Shown here one piece after another: positions 37,230-60,400 of a stretch of DNA of 64,000 nucleotides. The notes below the pieces were generated by a model. That model searched no databases and was not told where the DNA came from. It worked only from the letters and a program-made list of their open reading frames with translations. The DNA comes from Apteryx mantelli (lineage: Eukaryota; Chordata; Aves; Apterygiformes; Apterygidae), in contig NC_090011.1 of the NCBI RefSeq assembly GCF_036417845.1, positions 434,001 through 498,000 of the forward strand, written 5' to 3'. A program made the translations under genes and the position numbers. Positions within the stretch are counted from its first letter, which is position 1. Each line of letters begins with the position of its first letter.

Positions 37230-37830
37230 CACCTCTCAGCTCCAGGACCTGGCATGGCACGGCACAGCCCTGGGGTGGCACGGCACCAGCTTGACATAGT
37301 CCTGGACAGGGCAAAGCCTAAAGCATTGCACACCTCCTTCATGGCACAATCCAAAATATGGCACAGCTCTGGGGCATCATGGCACCAGCATGGCACAGTC
37401 CTGGGAATTGCAAGGTTTGGAGCATGGCACAGCCTTGGGCAAGGTACAGTCCTGGAGCATGGCACAGCCCTGGCCAAGGTACAGTCCTGGCATGGCACAG
37501 CCCCAGCATGGCACAGACCTGGGCACAGCAGAGCCCCAGCATGCAACAGACTTGGGCATGGGATGGCATGGACCCTGTTTGGCCCAGACCTGAGTATGGC
37601 CTGGACCCTGCACAGCCCAGCCCAGGACATGGCACTGCCCTGGGCATAGCACAGATGCTTCATGGCACAGCCCTGGGCATGGTATAGCTGAGGACATGGC
37701 ACAGCCCTGGGTATGGCAAGACCTGGAGCATGGCACGGCCCAGGACATGGCACAGCCCCTGCATGGCACAGACCTGGGCTCAGCTCAGCCCCAGCACTGC
37801 ACTGGCCCCTGAAGTGCAGCACAACCCCAT
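37230..37830. repeat. catggcacagccctgggca minisatellite
   Basis: About twenty irregular ~30-bp units downstream of the two-SRCR gene. The long minus-strand frame reading through it is a repeat artefact lying past the poly(A) signal. Confidence 0.75.
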
Positions 37831-37931
37831 GGCCACAACACAGCCTTCTCCCACTGAAATATGTCACGGAGAGCCCCATCCTGCCCTGTGGGGGCTGGCT
37901 GCCTATGCACACCAACGTTGAGTACTCCATG

Positions 37932-37937
37932 TTTAAT
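37932..37937 (-). terminator. Poly(A) signal of the two-SRCR gene
   Basis: ATTAAA on the minus strand about 240 bases after the stop at 38178; marks a short 3' UTR within the last exon. Confidence 0.55.
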
Positions 37938-38177
37938 GATTTGGTAGGGGCAGAGAGGGGAGGTGGTGGTGGGTATCTGGCAGACACCGCAGTGCAAATG
38001 TTGCAAGGAGCCCCTGCTCCCTTCGCTGGCCTCCTCTGGGGGAAGCCCATCATATGCAGGGTCCTTCCTGGAGCCAGAGACTGAGGGCTGCCCTGGAGAG
38101 GCTGCAGAGGGGATGCTCTGGTGGGGGATGCGGTGGCTGCTGGGAGCAGGGTGGGCCTGGGGGTGGAGGCATGGTGC

Positions 38178-40541
38178 TCAGGCATCCTGCAAGGAGGAGA
38201 GGATGAGTGTGGCCTGATCCAGGTGTCTTGGGTCCACATCCACTCTGGGGAAGGGTCACACACCTGGCAGACCACACTGACATCCTCGGTGTGGGAGCAG
38301 TCGTGATACCCCCAGACACGGTGGGCGCAGTCCCTCAGGCTCCCCTCGTGACCTCTGCAGCGGACGTCGTCCAGCCAGATGTGCCCCTTGCCCGGAACGA
38401 AACGGGGCCAGTCCACAGGCAGCCGGGGCACGGGCTGCGCCACGCCACAGCCCAGCTCCCGGCACACCACGTCGGAGTTGACTGTGGTCCAGCCATCGTC
38501 ACACACGGTGCCCCATCTCCTGTTGTGCCACACCTCCAGGCGCCCCGCACACTGCCCGAGTCCACTCACCAGCCTCAGCCGGAAGGGTTCTGTGTAGATA
38601 GCGGGGGTCGAGCCAAGAAACTGGATGGACCCACTTGGAAAGATCCTCCCACACAGTCCCCATGCATGCTCACCATGGCACTCAACGCCTGCAAGCTGAT
38701 CTGGGGGGCAGGATTGCCCATGCCCCGGCTGGAGGATGCACTGCGCCAGGGCCGTCTCCTGCCCCATGCACTCCACCCGGCTCAGCGTTACCGGTGCCTG
38801 GCTGGGCGCGAAGGTGTGACATTGCACAGGGACCCGCCGTGGCCGCCCACAGCCCAGCTGCCGGCACAGCACACGGGCTGCCACCGTGTCCCATCCGTGG
38901 CTACACACGGTGCCCCAGTGGCCACCGTGGTAGACCTCCACATGCCCACTGCAGTGCGAGCGGCCGCCTGACAGACGGACGGATGCCTCTGCATTGGAGA
39001 AGAGACACAGGGACCTGGCTGTGTTCAAGTGTCCAAGCCGTAGGCCCGTTGCACCATGCCTTGGCACACATCCCTGCCCATTGGGATACCCTAGCCACCT
39101 CCACATGCTCAGCTCAGCCCCAGTCTGCCCAGCACAGCTCCAGTCTGCCCAGTTCAGCCCTGCTATGCCCAGCCTGCCCCACACAGCCCCAGCCTGCCCT
39201 GCGCAGCCCCAGGCTGCCCCACACAGCTCCAGGCTGCCCAGCTCAGCCCCAGTCTACCCAGCTTGGCCCCTGCCTGCCCAGCTCAGCCTCAATCTGCCCA
39301 GCTTGGCCCCAGGCTGCCCCACAAAGCTTTAGGATGCCCAGCTCAGCCGCAGTCTACCCAGCTTGGACCCCGCCCGCCCAGTTCAACCCCAGGCTGCCCA
39401 GTTTGGCTCCAGCTGCATTTGCCCATGTCCCAGCACCTGCCACATCCTGCAGCCAGTGACTCTAGGGACACCCAAGGGGCACCCTGGGGACACCCATGGG
39501 CACCCAGGGGACCCCCTACGTACCAGATCCAGCGACAGCACTGCAGCACAGAGCTGGGGGGGAGAGAGGGAAGAGCTGGGAGTGGGACTGAGACAACAGC
39601 ACCTCACCCCGCTGACAACCCGACACCCCACACCCAACACTCCACCACAAAGCCCACTGCACCCCAACACACCCCACAAACACCCTAATACACACACAGC
39701 TACCTCCCTTCCACCCACACACAGTCCTTCCTGTACAAACCCACTGCCCGTGCTTGTCAGTGACAGCTTCATGCATGAACTTCCCCATGTGCCATCGACA
39801 ACCCCATACACATGCATACACACACACACACACACAGAGCTCTGCAACCCCCCCATCTGCACACCCAGCTCTGTACCCCATGTGCCCACACACCTCTGCA
39901 ACCCCCCCCATGCACACACTCAGATCTATACCCCTAATTTGCACATCCAGCACTGTACCCTCCCATGTGCACACCCACTTTAGTACCCCCACAAGGCACA
40001 CCCAACTCTGTACCTCATTTTGCACACCCACCTCTGTAACCCTCATGTGCACACCCAGCTCTCTAATTCCCCATGTACACACATACAGCTCTGTAAACCC
40101 CTCATGCTCTGTACTCCAATTTGCACACCCATCTCTGTAACCCTTCCATATACACATCCACCTCTGTAGCCCCCATTGCACACCCACCTCTGTAACCCTT
40201 CCATATACACATCCACCTCTGTAGCCCCCATTGCACACCCACCTCTGCAACCCCTCCATATGCACACCCACCTCTGTAGCCCCCATTGCACACCCACCTC
40301 TGCAACCCCTCCATATGCACACCTACCTCTGTACCCTCATGTGCACACCAAGTTCTGTACCCCACCCATTGCACATCCCACTCTGTATCCCACCCATCAT
40401 GCACCCAGCTCTGTAACTCCCATTGCACACCCAGTTCTGTACTCCCCCCATCCCTGTCTTGCCCTGCCCCAGCCCCCTGCCCACCCTGATGACCTGCGGT
40501 CCCTCACCCAGGCACAGCCCGAGGCTGTCCAGACACCCCAT
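38178..40541 (-). CDS. Small secreted protein with two SRCR domains
   Basis: Five coding exons: 40541-40508, 39553-39524, 38988-38674, 38589-38264, 38186-38178, in phase for 237 residues. The first two encode a signal peptide (MGCLDSLGLCLALCCSAVAG). Each later large exon is one scavenger-receptor cysteine-rich domain: SRCR1 about 22-126 (HWGTVCSHGW, VLCRQLGCG) and SRCR2 about 127-235 ([33 protein letters not shown]). Both keep the eight cysteines of group B SRCR; SRCR1 has one extra (VQC). The protein ends two residues after SRCR2, with no membrane segment or mucin tail, so it should be a soluble binder. It lies just downstream of SSC5D on the same strand and may be a family duplication. I cannot match it to a named gene. 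Confidence 0.78.
39110..39415. repeat. ctgcccagctcagcccca minisatellite in two-SRCR gene intron 2
   Basis: About fifteen short units alternating ctgcccagctcagcccag and tctacccagcttggcccc. Confidence 0.75.
39640..40440. repeat. cacaccca-rich repeat with a 55-bp array (40120-40330), intron 1
   Basis: A CA-rich stretch at 39810-39835, then ctctgtaaccc...tgcacaccca phrases. From 40146 a regular 55-bp period appears, with copies beginning ccatatacac/ccatatgcac at 40146, 40201, 40256 and 40311. Confidence 0.8.
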
Positions 40542-40583
40542 GCTGCTTGCTGCCTCGGGGGGAGCACCCCTGGGCCATCCTTT

Positions 40584-40590
40584 TAAAGCT
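40584..40590 (-). promoter_or_regulatory. TATA-like element of the two-SRCR gene
   Basis: CTTTAAAAGG on the minus strand about 45 bases before the ATG at 40541 suggests a TATA-type promoter with a very short 5' UTR. Confidence 0.4.
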
Positions 40591-40591
40591 C

Positions 40592-41742
40592 CCATCCCAG
40601 CGAGGGGCAGGGCTGGGACAGCCCAGGTCCACAAGGCTAGGGACAGCTGGGGGCCCCTGGGCTGCTCACAGGGACCCAGATGGGGCCAGGGATGCAAGCA
40701 GGATGCAATGGCATGCACACCAGCCGTGGGCAAGCATCATCCTGCTCCTGCTGGCCATGAGCCCAGCATTGCCCAGCTCCTAGCTCCTCATCCCCCCCAA
40801 TTAAGGCTCAGGCCTGGGGGGCAGCTGAAGGGGGCTGGGGCAAGCCGAGGCGCCAGGGCCACCAGGGAGGAAGCGAAAGCACCCAGGGAGGAAGGGGAAC
40901 TGCTGCGCAAGCTGGATGGGCGCCATGGATCCGGGAAGAGTCCTGTGGGGAGGGCGGTCTTCAGGAAGGGGGTTCTTGTACTGGTGGCAGCCAGCCCAGT
41001 GGGGCTGTGGCTATGGAGCTGAGCAGAGGAAGCAGAGACAGGTTCCCCCAAACTGCGGAAATAGGACTCAAGGCACCAATGAGTTCACAAGCAGCAGTGC
41101 CCTGAGGTGTTTCTTGTGCTCTCTCCATGCAACATTGTCCCAGAAGGTCTTGACACCTCTGTGCACCCGAGACCACTGTGCCCTAACAGAGGCCGTGCTC
41201 AGCCTTGGGCTGCCCTGAGGGCACCAAGGTCCCAGGGGGCATCTTCTCCTGACAGTCAGATCAGGAGATCAAGGACAGCTGGAAAGACTGCCTAAAACAA
41301 GCAAGGCACAGCCCAATCCCACACTAAAGCAAGGGCCTGGGGAAAGAAAACTAAGCAGACTCCAGCCGTAGAGACAGAGGAAGATGTTAACAAGATAAGA
41401 GATGAAGATAAAGACCAGGACTGAAGCCATCCACCCAGACAAAGAGACAAAGGGCTTTGAGTCAGTCCTAGTGACTCCCAGATGTGGAAGAGTCCAGAGA
41501 GATTAAACCATCCCAATGGCTGCACAAAAGGTAGATCCTGCCACAGCCTGGGAACACCCAGGAGATCCAAGGAGGACTCGATACCCTGCATCCCTTTGCC
41601 TTCATGCCATCCCAAGCTGCTCCCTGGACTCTGGTGGTTGTCTGCTGGTATGGGAGTGGATGCAGTCGGGGGCACTTCCCCTCCTACGCAGCTGAAGCCT
41701 TATTTGCTACAGCCTCGGAGACGCTCCAGAGAACCAGCTCTG
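40592..41742. other. Spacer between two-SRCR gene and SSC5D 3' end
   Basis: Unique sequence without coding support. Should include the upstream control region of the two-SRCR gene. Confidence 0.4.
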
Positions 41743-41743
41743 T

Positions 41744-41749
41744 TTTATT
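41744..41749 (-). terminator. SSC5D poly(A) signal
   Basis: AATAAA on the minus strand about 130 bases after the stop at 41876. Confidence 0.6.
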
Positions 41750-41875
41750 TGACTTGCAGCCAGGGTTTTGCAAGGGGCCCTGGGTGCCCAGAGCCACCCA
41801 GCACCGCCTGAGCTGCCTGCCCGCGGATTCACGCTCGGGGGCCTGCCCATGGCATTGCTGAGGGGCACCTGGCCA

Positions 41876-53075
<11,200 letters not shown>

Positions 53076-53230
53076 GGTGGGCAGCGGGCGTCGGGTGAGG
53101 GGCGAGGGGCGCCGGGCGCCGGCGCTGCAGGGAGGGGAGGGCGGATGGGGCTGTGCAGCCGGCCCAGCAGCCGGGCCAAGGATGACTCAGTGCGTCCGGC
53201 TCAGCCGTTCCCGAGGAATGTGGGGACATG
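53076..53230 (-). promoter_or_regulatory. SSC5D upstream region with an AP-1-like site
   Basis: GC-rich sequence before the ATG, with TGAGTCA (minus strand, 53189-53183) about 110 bases upstream. The TSS is not defined. Confidence 0.35.
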
Positions 53231-53429
53231 GCGCTGCTCGCCCCCCGCCCCCCCATGGGGCTGGGCTGGCTGCGGGACAGGGTGCAGCACAGTCTGGGGG
53301 GGTGCACAGACTCCTGGGCACCCCCGTCACCAGAGATCCCCGGGTGCAGCATCTTCCCTCCGGCCCCAGCCTGGCCACAGCCTGGGCAGGCAAGAGTTAA
53401 GGCTGAAAGAGCTGGGCGCCACGCACAGC

Positions 53430-53990
53430 CTGACACCCCGGGGACACACGTGCACTGGCGTGCACGCGCCCACGCGCCTTGCTGTCCACATGGGCAGAGG
53501 CGCACGCCCTGCCGTTGCATGGCCACGTGCACAGATGCACCCACCCTGCTCTTGCACAGCTGCACATGCACAAACACTTCTTTCGCAGGGCCACTCATGC
53601 ACACACACCCTGCCCTTGCACAGCCACACGTGCATGAATGCACATGCACTGCTGTTGCACGGCCACACGTGCACACACACCCTGCCCTTGCACAGCCACA
53701 CGTGCATGAATGCACATGCACTGCTGTTGCACGGCCACACGTGCACACACATCCTGCCATGGCGCAGCCACACGTGCATGGTCACACGTCCTGTCATTGT
53801 ACGCACACATGCATGGAGGAACATGCATAGCCACACGTGCACACGTGTGCTTGCCCTGCTGCTGTGTGGCCAAACACACACAGCAGCACATGGCCACACA
53901 TGCCCCCCCGTTGCACGGCCACGCACAGCACGCACACAGCCATTGCACAGCCACGTGTGCACATGTGCCACCATTGCACAGCGGGGACAA
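53430..53990. repeat. 72-bp cacgtgca-rich minisatellite upstream of SSC5D
   Basis: Units such as gcacggccacacgtgcacac and gcatgaatgcacatgcactg repeat with a 72-bp period around 53590-53770 and more loosely beyond. Confidence 0.8.
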
Positions 53991-54470
53991 ACTGGCAGGA
54001 CAGCGGGGGGGTACTGGGGGAACAGTGGGTCATACTTGCAGGAGGGGCTCATAGGGCCATACTGGGGGGGGAGCAGTAGGGCTGTCCCCTGGAGTCAGCG
54101 GGGCCATACTGGAGATACCAGTGGGGTGGTAGTGGAGGACCAGGGGGGGGCCATACTGGGAATCATAGGGCCATATCAGAGGGGAAGACTGGGGATACAG
54201 TGGGGCTCACTGGGCCATACTGGGGATCACTGGGCCATACTGGAGGAGTCATTGGGTCATACTGGGGGAGTCACCAGGTCATACCTGGGGGGGGCACTGG
54301 GGGGGCACTGGGGGCATACTGGGGATCACAGGGCCATATCGGAGGGGAACAATGGGGCCATACTGGGGATCACTGGGTCATACTGGGGGAGTCATTGGGA
54401 CTTTATTGGGGGCTAAAGTGGGGCCATATTGGGGGGTCATAGGGTCACACTGGGTGGCAGCTGCACTGCC
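53991..54470. repeat. catactggggatcactgggc minisatellite
   Basis: About fifteen units of 20-35 bp between SSC5D and NAT14. Confidence 0.75.
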
Positions 54471-54568
54471 TGGTGACCCCTCGCCATCTCACAGGCTCCC
54501 CACCTTACCCAACCCGGGGTGACACAAGGAGGAGCAGGAGCCGAGGCAGATGGGTGCCAGTGGGTGGG

Positions 54569-54574
54569 TTTATT
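54569..54574 (-). terminator. NAT14 poly(A) signal
   Basis: AATAAA on the minus strand only about 37 bases after the stop, giving a very short 3' UTR. Confidence 0.7.
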
Positions 54575-54610
54575 GCTGGGTGCACGGGCGGGGGGGAGCA
54601 CCCCTGGGTG

Positions 54611-55722
54611 CTAGAGCTCCTTGCTGAACTCGTGCAGCACAGCGCAGCCCAGCCAGGCACGGGGGCCACTGCGCCGGCGGTACCCGGCACCCTCCAGCAG
54701 GCCCCGGGCGGCCGGGGCGCCAGCGGGCACCCGCAGCACCAAGCGCTCGTAGCCCTGCGCCCGGGCCCGGCCCTCGAGGAAGGCGAGGAGGCGGCGGGCG
54801 ACACCAGCGCGCCGGTGCCGGCGCCCCACGGCCAAGCGGGAGAGCTCGGCCGCCTCCTCGCCGGCGCGGGGCTCCAGGGCCGCGCAGCCGCGCACCGCCG
54901 CCTCGCCGGGGGCCACGGCCACCCAGAGCCCCACAGCGGGCAGGGGCCGCCGGTGGGGCCCGCGCCAGGCGGCTGCCTTGAGCACGGCCCCGCTCAGCGC
55001 CAGCGGCAGCAGCAGGGCGGCAGGCAGCGAGCCCAGCAGCAGGCGCAGGGCACTGCTGGCCACCGCCAGCAGCAGCAGGGCCGGGGGCCGCGTCAGCACA
55101 TGCAGGATCAGGCGGGTCTCAGCGTCCTGGAAGGCGTCCTGGGGAAAATGCAAAGGGAAACGGGGGCATCAGCGGGGGTTGAAAGGGCACCCAAGGGTGC
55201 ATCTTGAGGGCACACACCAGGGTGCACACATCGGGGCGATTGCAAGGCACCCATGGGGTGGCTGCAGGCACCCCAGGGTGCACATGTCCAGATAGTTGCA
55301 AGGCACCCATGGGTACACACATTGGGGTGGTTGCAATGCACCCCAGGGTGCGCACCTTGGGGCAGCTGCAAGGCATCCCTGGGGGCACCTTTGGGGCAGT
55401 TGCAAGGCACCCCAGGGTGCATATGTTGGGACAGTTGCAAGGCACCCCAGGGTGCATCATGAGAGCAGTTTCAAGGCATACCAGGGTGCACACATTGGGG
55501 CAATTGCAAGGCACCCATGCGGGCACCTGTGGGGCAGTTGCAGGCACCTGAGGGTGCACACCTTGGGGCAGCTGCAAGGCATCCCTGGGGGCACACGGGG
55601 GGGGCATTTGCCGGCACCCCGGGGTGCCCTGGGGCAGGGCGCACCTGGAGGAGCTGCAGGACAGCAGGGGCTTCGTCAGGCCGCATGGGGCGGATGGTGA
55701 GCGGGGCAGCGGACGCTGGCAT
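54611..55722 (-). CDS. NAT14: NAT14, membrane-associated GNAT acetyltransferase-like protein
   Basis: Two coding exons, 55722-55645 and 55138-54611, in phase for 201 residues (human about 206). Starts MPASAAPLTIRPMRPDEAPA, a typical GNAT first strand. Exon 2 has LTRPPALLLL and a hydrophobic segment at about 46-72, the two-pass membrane insertion characteristic of NAT14/NAT8-type proteins. The acetyl-CoA loop is HRRAGVARRLLAF (about 135-147), and the C-terminus HEFSKEL matches human REFSKDL. The upstream noncoding exon likely ends at the donor at 56517. Acceptor at 55139 and donor at 55644 are canonical. The substrate of NAT14 is not firmly known. Confidence 0.93.
55165..55625. repeat. ~34-bp minisatellite filling the NAT14 coding intron
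   Basis: About twelve units of ttgcaaggcaccccagggtg followed by cacacattggggcag. The array takes up nearly the whole 506-bp intron. Confidence 0.88.
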
Positions 55723-55799
55723 GGCGGAGGCGCGCTGGGCCGCCAGGGCACCGTGCCGCGGGGGGTCAGGGGGTGGCACCCCCTTCCCGGCTCCCCCAG

Positions 55800-56280
55800 G
55801 TTGTCCTGCTGTGACAGCAGCAGTGAACCCCAGTGTCCCCCCCCATACTGTCCCCAAGCCTGACCTCAGGGTCACCCAGTGTCCCCCACCCTGACCCCAC
55901 TGACCTCCCCCAGTGTCCCCTACCCTGACCCCAGGGCCCCCCCAGTCTGATCCCAGGGTCTCCCAGTGCCCCCCACCACAACTCTGGTGACCTCCCCCAG
56001 TGTCCCCCACCCTGTTCCCAGAGCCCCCCAGTCTGATCCAAGGCCCCCCCCAGTGTCCCCTATCCTGACCTCAGGGACCCCCAGCGTCCCCCCTGGAATG
56101 AACCCAGTGCACCCCAGCTTGATTCCAAGTCCCCCCCCTCCAAGGCTGATTTCAGGGCCTCCCAGTGACACCCAGTGTCCCCCACCCCATTGCCCCCCCA
56201 TTCCACCCAGCACCCAGTGTCCCCCCCCCAGCACCCCCCGGAGCCAGTGCCCCCTCCCAGTGCCCCCCCCACCCCAGGAC
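55800..56280. repeat. cccagtgtcccccaccctgac minisatellite in NAT14 5' intron
   Basis: Degenerate 20-40 bp C-rich units, noncoding. Confidence 0.7.
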
Positions 56281-56650
56281 CCCCCTCCTGGACCCCCCCC
56301 CACCGGCCCATGGCGGCGGTGGCGCAACCGGCCCCCCCCGCGCCGCCCCGCCCCGTGGTGCGGCCCGCTGCCCCCCGGCCCTCCCCGCCCCGCCCGATGG
56401 CACAGCCCGCTTCCCCCCTCCGCCCCCAGCACGTGGGGCGGCCGCGCTCTCCCCCCCCCCCCCCCCCCCCCCCCGCCCCGCCGATGGACCCGCCCAGGCC
56501 GCGCCGCGCCTCTCACCGCCGAGCCGCGGCCGGGCCGCGCCGCACCGCGCAGGCGCCGCCCTCCGGCCCGCCCCTAGCGACGGTTGCCAGGGCGCACCCC
56601 CCCACACCCGCTCCCGCTTGCGCGTGCGCACAGGGAAAGAGGAGGCGCCC
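56280..56650 (-). promoter_or_regulatory. CpG-island promoter and noncoding first exon of NAT14
   Basis: Dense CpG, NRF1-like palindromes (gcgcaggcgc near 56547, tgcgcgtgcgc near 56621) and a donor GGCG|GTGAGA that ends a first exon at 56517. No TATA. A 24-C homopolymer (56451-56474) lies just inside the intron. Confidence 0.65.
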
Positions 56651-56664
56651 GCCGGCACAGCAGC

Positions 56665-56670
56665 GTTTAT
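56665..56670 (-). terminator. ZNF628 poly(A) signal
   Basis: AATAAA on the minus strand (tcAATAAAcg), about 810 bases past the ZNF628 stop and just upstream of the NAT14 CpG island. Confidence 0.6.
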
Positions 56671-56689
56671 TGAGGCGCACTGGGAGGAC

Positions 56690-57010
56690 CTAGGTGTCCG
56701 GGGGACCCAGGCGTCCTGGGACCCGCCCCCCCCTCGCGGGTCTCCGCCCCAGTGCAGGGGGACCCAGGCGTCCTGGAGCCAGGACCTCCCAAATCACACA
56801 CTCCAGTGCAGGGGGACCCAGGTGTCCTGGAGCCAGGACCTCCCAGGTCACATGCCCCAGTGCAGGGGGACCCAGGCGTCCTCGAGCCGGGACCTCCCAA
56901 ATCACACACCCCAGTGCAGGGGGACCCAGGCATCCTGGAGTCCAGACCCTCACAGGGTCACACTGCCTTTGCAAGAGGACCCAGGTGCTCTGGAGGCCAG
57001 ACCTCCCTGT
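56690..57010. repeat. 54-bp minisatellite in ZNF628 3' UTR
   Basis: Copies of agtgcagggggacccaggcg... begin at 56751, 56805, 56859 and 56913. Related gacccaggagtcctggtgct phrases continue to 57400. Confidence 0.85.
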
Positions 57011-57480
57011 GTCACACACCCCCAGGAGTCCTGGTGCTCAGTTCCCCTTGGGGCACCTGCACAGGGGGACCCAGGAGTCCTGGTGCTAAGCTCCAATGGC
57101 TTCCACACTAGGGCACCCAACAGACCCAGGAGTCCTGGTGCTGAGCCACCTGTGGCTCCTGCACCCCAGCCCTGAGTGGACCCAAGAGTCCTGGTGCTGA
57201 GCTCCCTGTGTCTCCTTCACCCCGGCGCTGAGCTCATTACAGCTCCCATGCCCCAGCACCCAAAGGACCCAGGAGTCCTCTTGCTGAGCCCCCTGTGTCT
57301 CCTTCACTCCAGCGCTGAATAGACCCAAGAGTCCTGGTGCCGAGCTCATTACAACTCCCGCACCCCAGCACTCAAGGAACCCCAGCGTCCTGGTGCAGAG
57401 CCCCCTGTGGCTCCCGCACCCCAGGGCCCAGGGCTGGCCGTGGAAGGGACCCTGGCATCCTGCCCGGGGTTGGACCCCGC

Positions 57481-60400
57481 TCAGAAGGTGTGAACCAGCT
57501 GGACGCTGGGCACTGTCTGCACGATCTGGATGGCGGGCAGGTCCGGGGCTGGCGGGCCGGGCAGGAGCTGCACCACGGCGGGGCTGCCAGTAGGCCCTGG
57601 TGTCGCCCCGGTGCTGCCGGGTGTCCCCCGCGCCTGCGCGGAGAGCTGGCCCCCGGTCCCTGGCACATTCTCCAGCACCTGCAAGGTGGGCTCGCCGCGG
57701 ATGATGAAGAGTTTCTGCCCACCCTGGGCCTCGTCTGGCGGCAGCTCTGGCAGGTTTTCCACCTCCTGCACGCAGAGCCGCGTCTGCTCGCCGTCAGCGC
57801 CGCGCAGCACCAGCACGTTCTGCAGCCCCTCAACCGTCTGCAGCATCTCCAGGTGCACGTCGTGCACCCCAGCCAAGCTGCCCACCTCCGGTCCCGGCCC
57901 CAGCAGCTCCTCGCCCTGCCCACTCTGCACCACGATCACATCCTGCCCCTCAGGAAGCCCTGCGGCACCCCGCAGCTCAGGGCCGCCTGGAAGGCTCGGC
58001 CCCGTCACGGGCTCGGAGGGTTGGGGCAGGGCTTGGAGCTGCACCCGGGTACCCTCGGGGGTTTGGAGCTGGACATTCGTCACCTCAGGGGTCTGGAGCT
58101 GCACGTTGGTCACCTCCGGTGGCTGTGGCAAGGCTTGGAGCTGGACGCTGGCCACCTCTGAGGGTTGCGGCAAGGTTTGGAGCTGGACATTTGTCATCTC
58201 TGGGGGCTGCGGCAGGGCTTGGAGCTGAATGTTGGGCACCTCGGAGGACTGTGGCAGGGCTTGCAGCTGGACGTTTGTCACCTCAGTGGCCTGGAGCTGC
58301 ACATTAGCCACCTCAGTGGCCTGGAGCTGGACACTAGTCACCTCGGAGGTCTGTGGCAGGGCTTGCAGCTGGATGTTGGTCACCTCGGAGGGCTGCGGCA
58401 GGGCTTGCAGCTGGACGTTGGTCACCTCGGTGGCCTGGAGCTGCACATTTGTCACTTCAGCGGCCTGGAGCTGGACACTGGTCACCTCCGTGGGCTGCGG
58501 CAGCGTTTGCAGCTGGACGCTGGCCACCTCGGAGGGCTGCGGCAGGGCTTGGAGCTGGACGCTGGCCACCTCTGGCGGCGGTGGCAGAGCCTGCACCCGC
58601 AAGGTGCTCACCTCTGCTGGGGGCTGCTCGGGGACATTCTGCAGCACGATGACGCTGGCCCCGGGTGAAAGGCCCGGCGCCCGCTGTGTGCCCGCCAATG
58701 CCTGGATCTGCACGCTGGGCAGCGCTTGCGCCGCACTGGGCACCAGCAGGATGCTCTGCCCAGCCGTTGCCGGCGGGTTGGCGGGTGCCACCGCTTTCGG
58801 GCCCTTCTCCTGCCGGCGCGGGGCAGCTTTGCTGGGCGGCGCGGGCAGCAGGGTGAAGCCAGGGCCAGTAGCTTTCGGCTGCGGTGCGGGAAGGAGGATG
58901 AGCTTCTGCGGCGGGTGGGGGACGCTGGGTATGAGCTGCAAGCCCTGCGCCGTCTGCACCAGCAGGAAGGTCTGGGCACTGGGGGCAGCGGGTGGGCTGC
59001 CCACCTCCAGGCTGAGCGTGGTGGGCTGCACCTGGGGCCCGTCCCGCGCAGGCGGCACCTTGGGGGTGGTGGGTGCCTTGGGGCCAGCGGCGTGGGTGCG
59101 GAGGTGACGCTGCAGGTAGGAGGCCATGACAAAGGCCTTGGAGCAGACGGGGCACTGGTAGGGCCGGGCGCTGGAGTGGGTGCGCTGGTGGAGCTGGAGG
59201 TTGGAGGAGTGGGTGAAGGTCTTGCCGCACTGGGCGCAGGCATAGGGGCGCTCGCCGGTGTGGGTACGCTGGTGCTGCCGCAGGTTGGAGGTCTGGGTGA
59301 AGGCCTTGCCGCACACCAGGCAGGCGTAGGGGCGCTCACCTGTGTGCAGCTGCCGGTGCCGACGGAGGCAGGAGGTGTTTTTGAAGGCCTTGGGGCAGTC
59401 CGGGCAGGCGTAGGGGCGCTCGCCCGTGTGCAGCCGCAGGTGGTACTGGTAGTGCGAGGACCACTTGAAGGTGAGACCACACTCGGCGCACTTGAAGGCT
59501 CGCAGCCCCGTGTGCACCCGCTGGTGGATGGAGAGCAGTGAGGAGCGCTTGAAGGCTTTGCCACACTCGGAGCACTTGTAGGGCCGCTCGCCCGTGTGGT
59601 CCCGCATGTGGTAGCGCAGCCCGGAGGAGCCCTTGAAGGCCTTGCCACACTCAGTGCACTGGTAGGGGCGCTCGGCGGGGGCTGGGGCCAGGGCTGGGGC
59701 TGGCTCAGGCACCGTTTGGGGACACGTCACCTCAGCCTCAGCCTGGATGAGCTGCTGCTCGGCGGGGTGGCTGCGCTGGTGGCCCAGCAGGCTGGCCAGC
59801 TGCACAAAGGTCTTCTCGCAGACCGAGCACTTGAAGGGACGCTCGCCGCTGTGGCTGTGCTGGTGCCGTGCCAGCCCAGAGCCGTTCTTGAAGGCTTTGC
59901 CGCACGTGGGGCAGTTGTGCATGGCCGCGGGCGCCTCGCCGCCACCAGGGCCCGGGCCGGGCGTCCCTACCTCCAAATGGCTCCGTTGGTGGCCCAGCAG
60001 CAGCTCCTCGCTCTTGAAGGTCAGCTCGCAGTCGCCACACTTCCAGAGCATCTCCACTGTCTCCACGGCCTCGGCAGGCGCCAGGAAGAGCGGCGGCGGG
60101 GCCAAGGGGCTGCTGGGCGGGCGGGTGGCATGTGTCTGCAGGTGTTTCTGCAGGTAGGCGTCCGAGACGAAGGCCTTGGCGCAAGCCGGGCACTTATGAG
60201 CCCGGGAGCCGGCATGGGTGCGCTGGTGAAGGAGCAGGTTGGAGGAGTGGGTGAAGGTCTTGCCGCACTGGGTGCAGGCGTAGGGGCGCTCGCCGGTGTG
60301 GATGCGCTGGTGCTGCCGCAGGTTGGTGGACTGGGTGAAGGCCTTGCCGCAGGCCGTGCAGACATAGGGGCGCTCGCCTGTGTGGATGTGGCGGTGGCGG

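Noticed and set aside
37133-38177. Continuation of the two-SRCR reading frame into a Pro- and Cys-rich tail
   Set aside because: The open frame exists only if the donor at 38264 is ignored; beyond about 37930 it runs past a poly(A) signal into a minisatellite.
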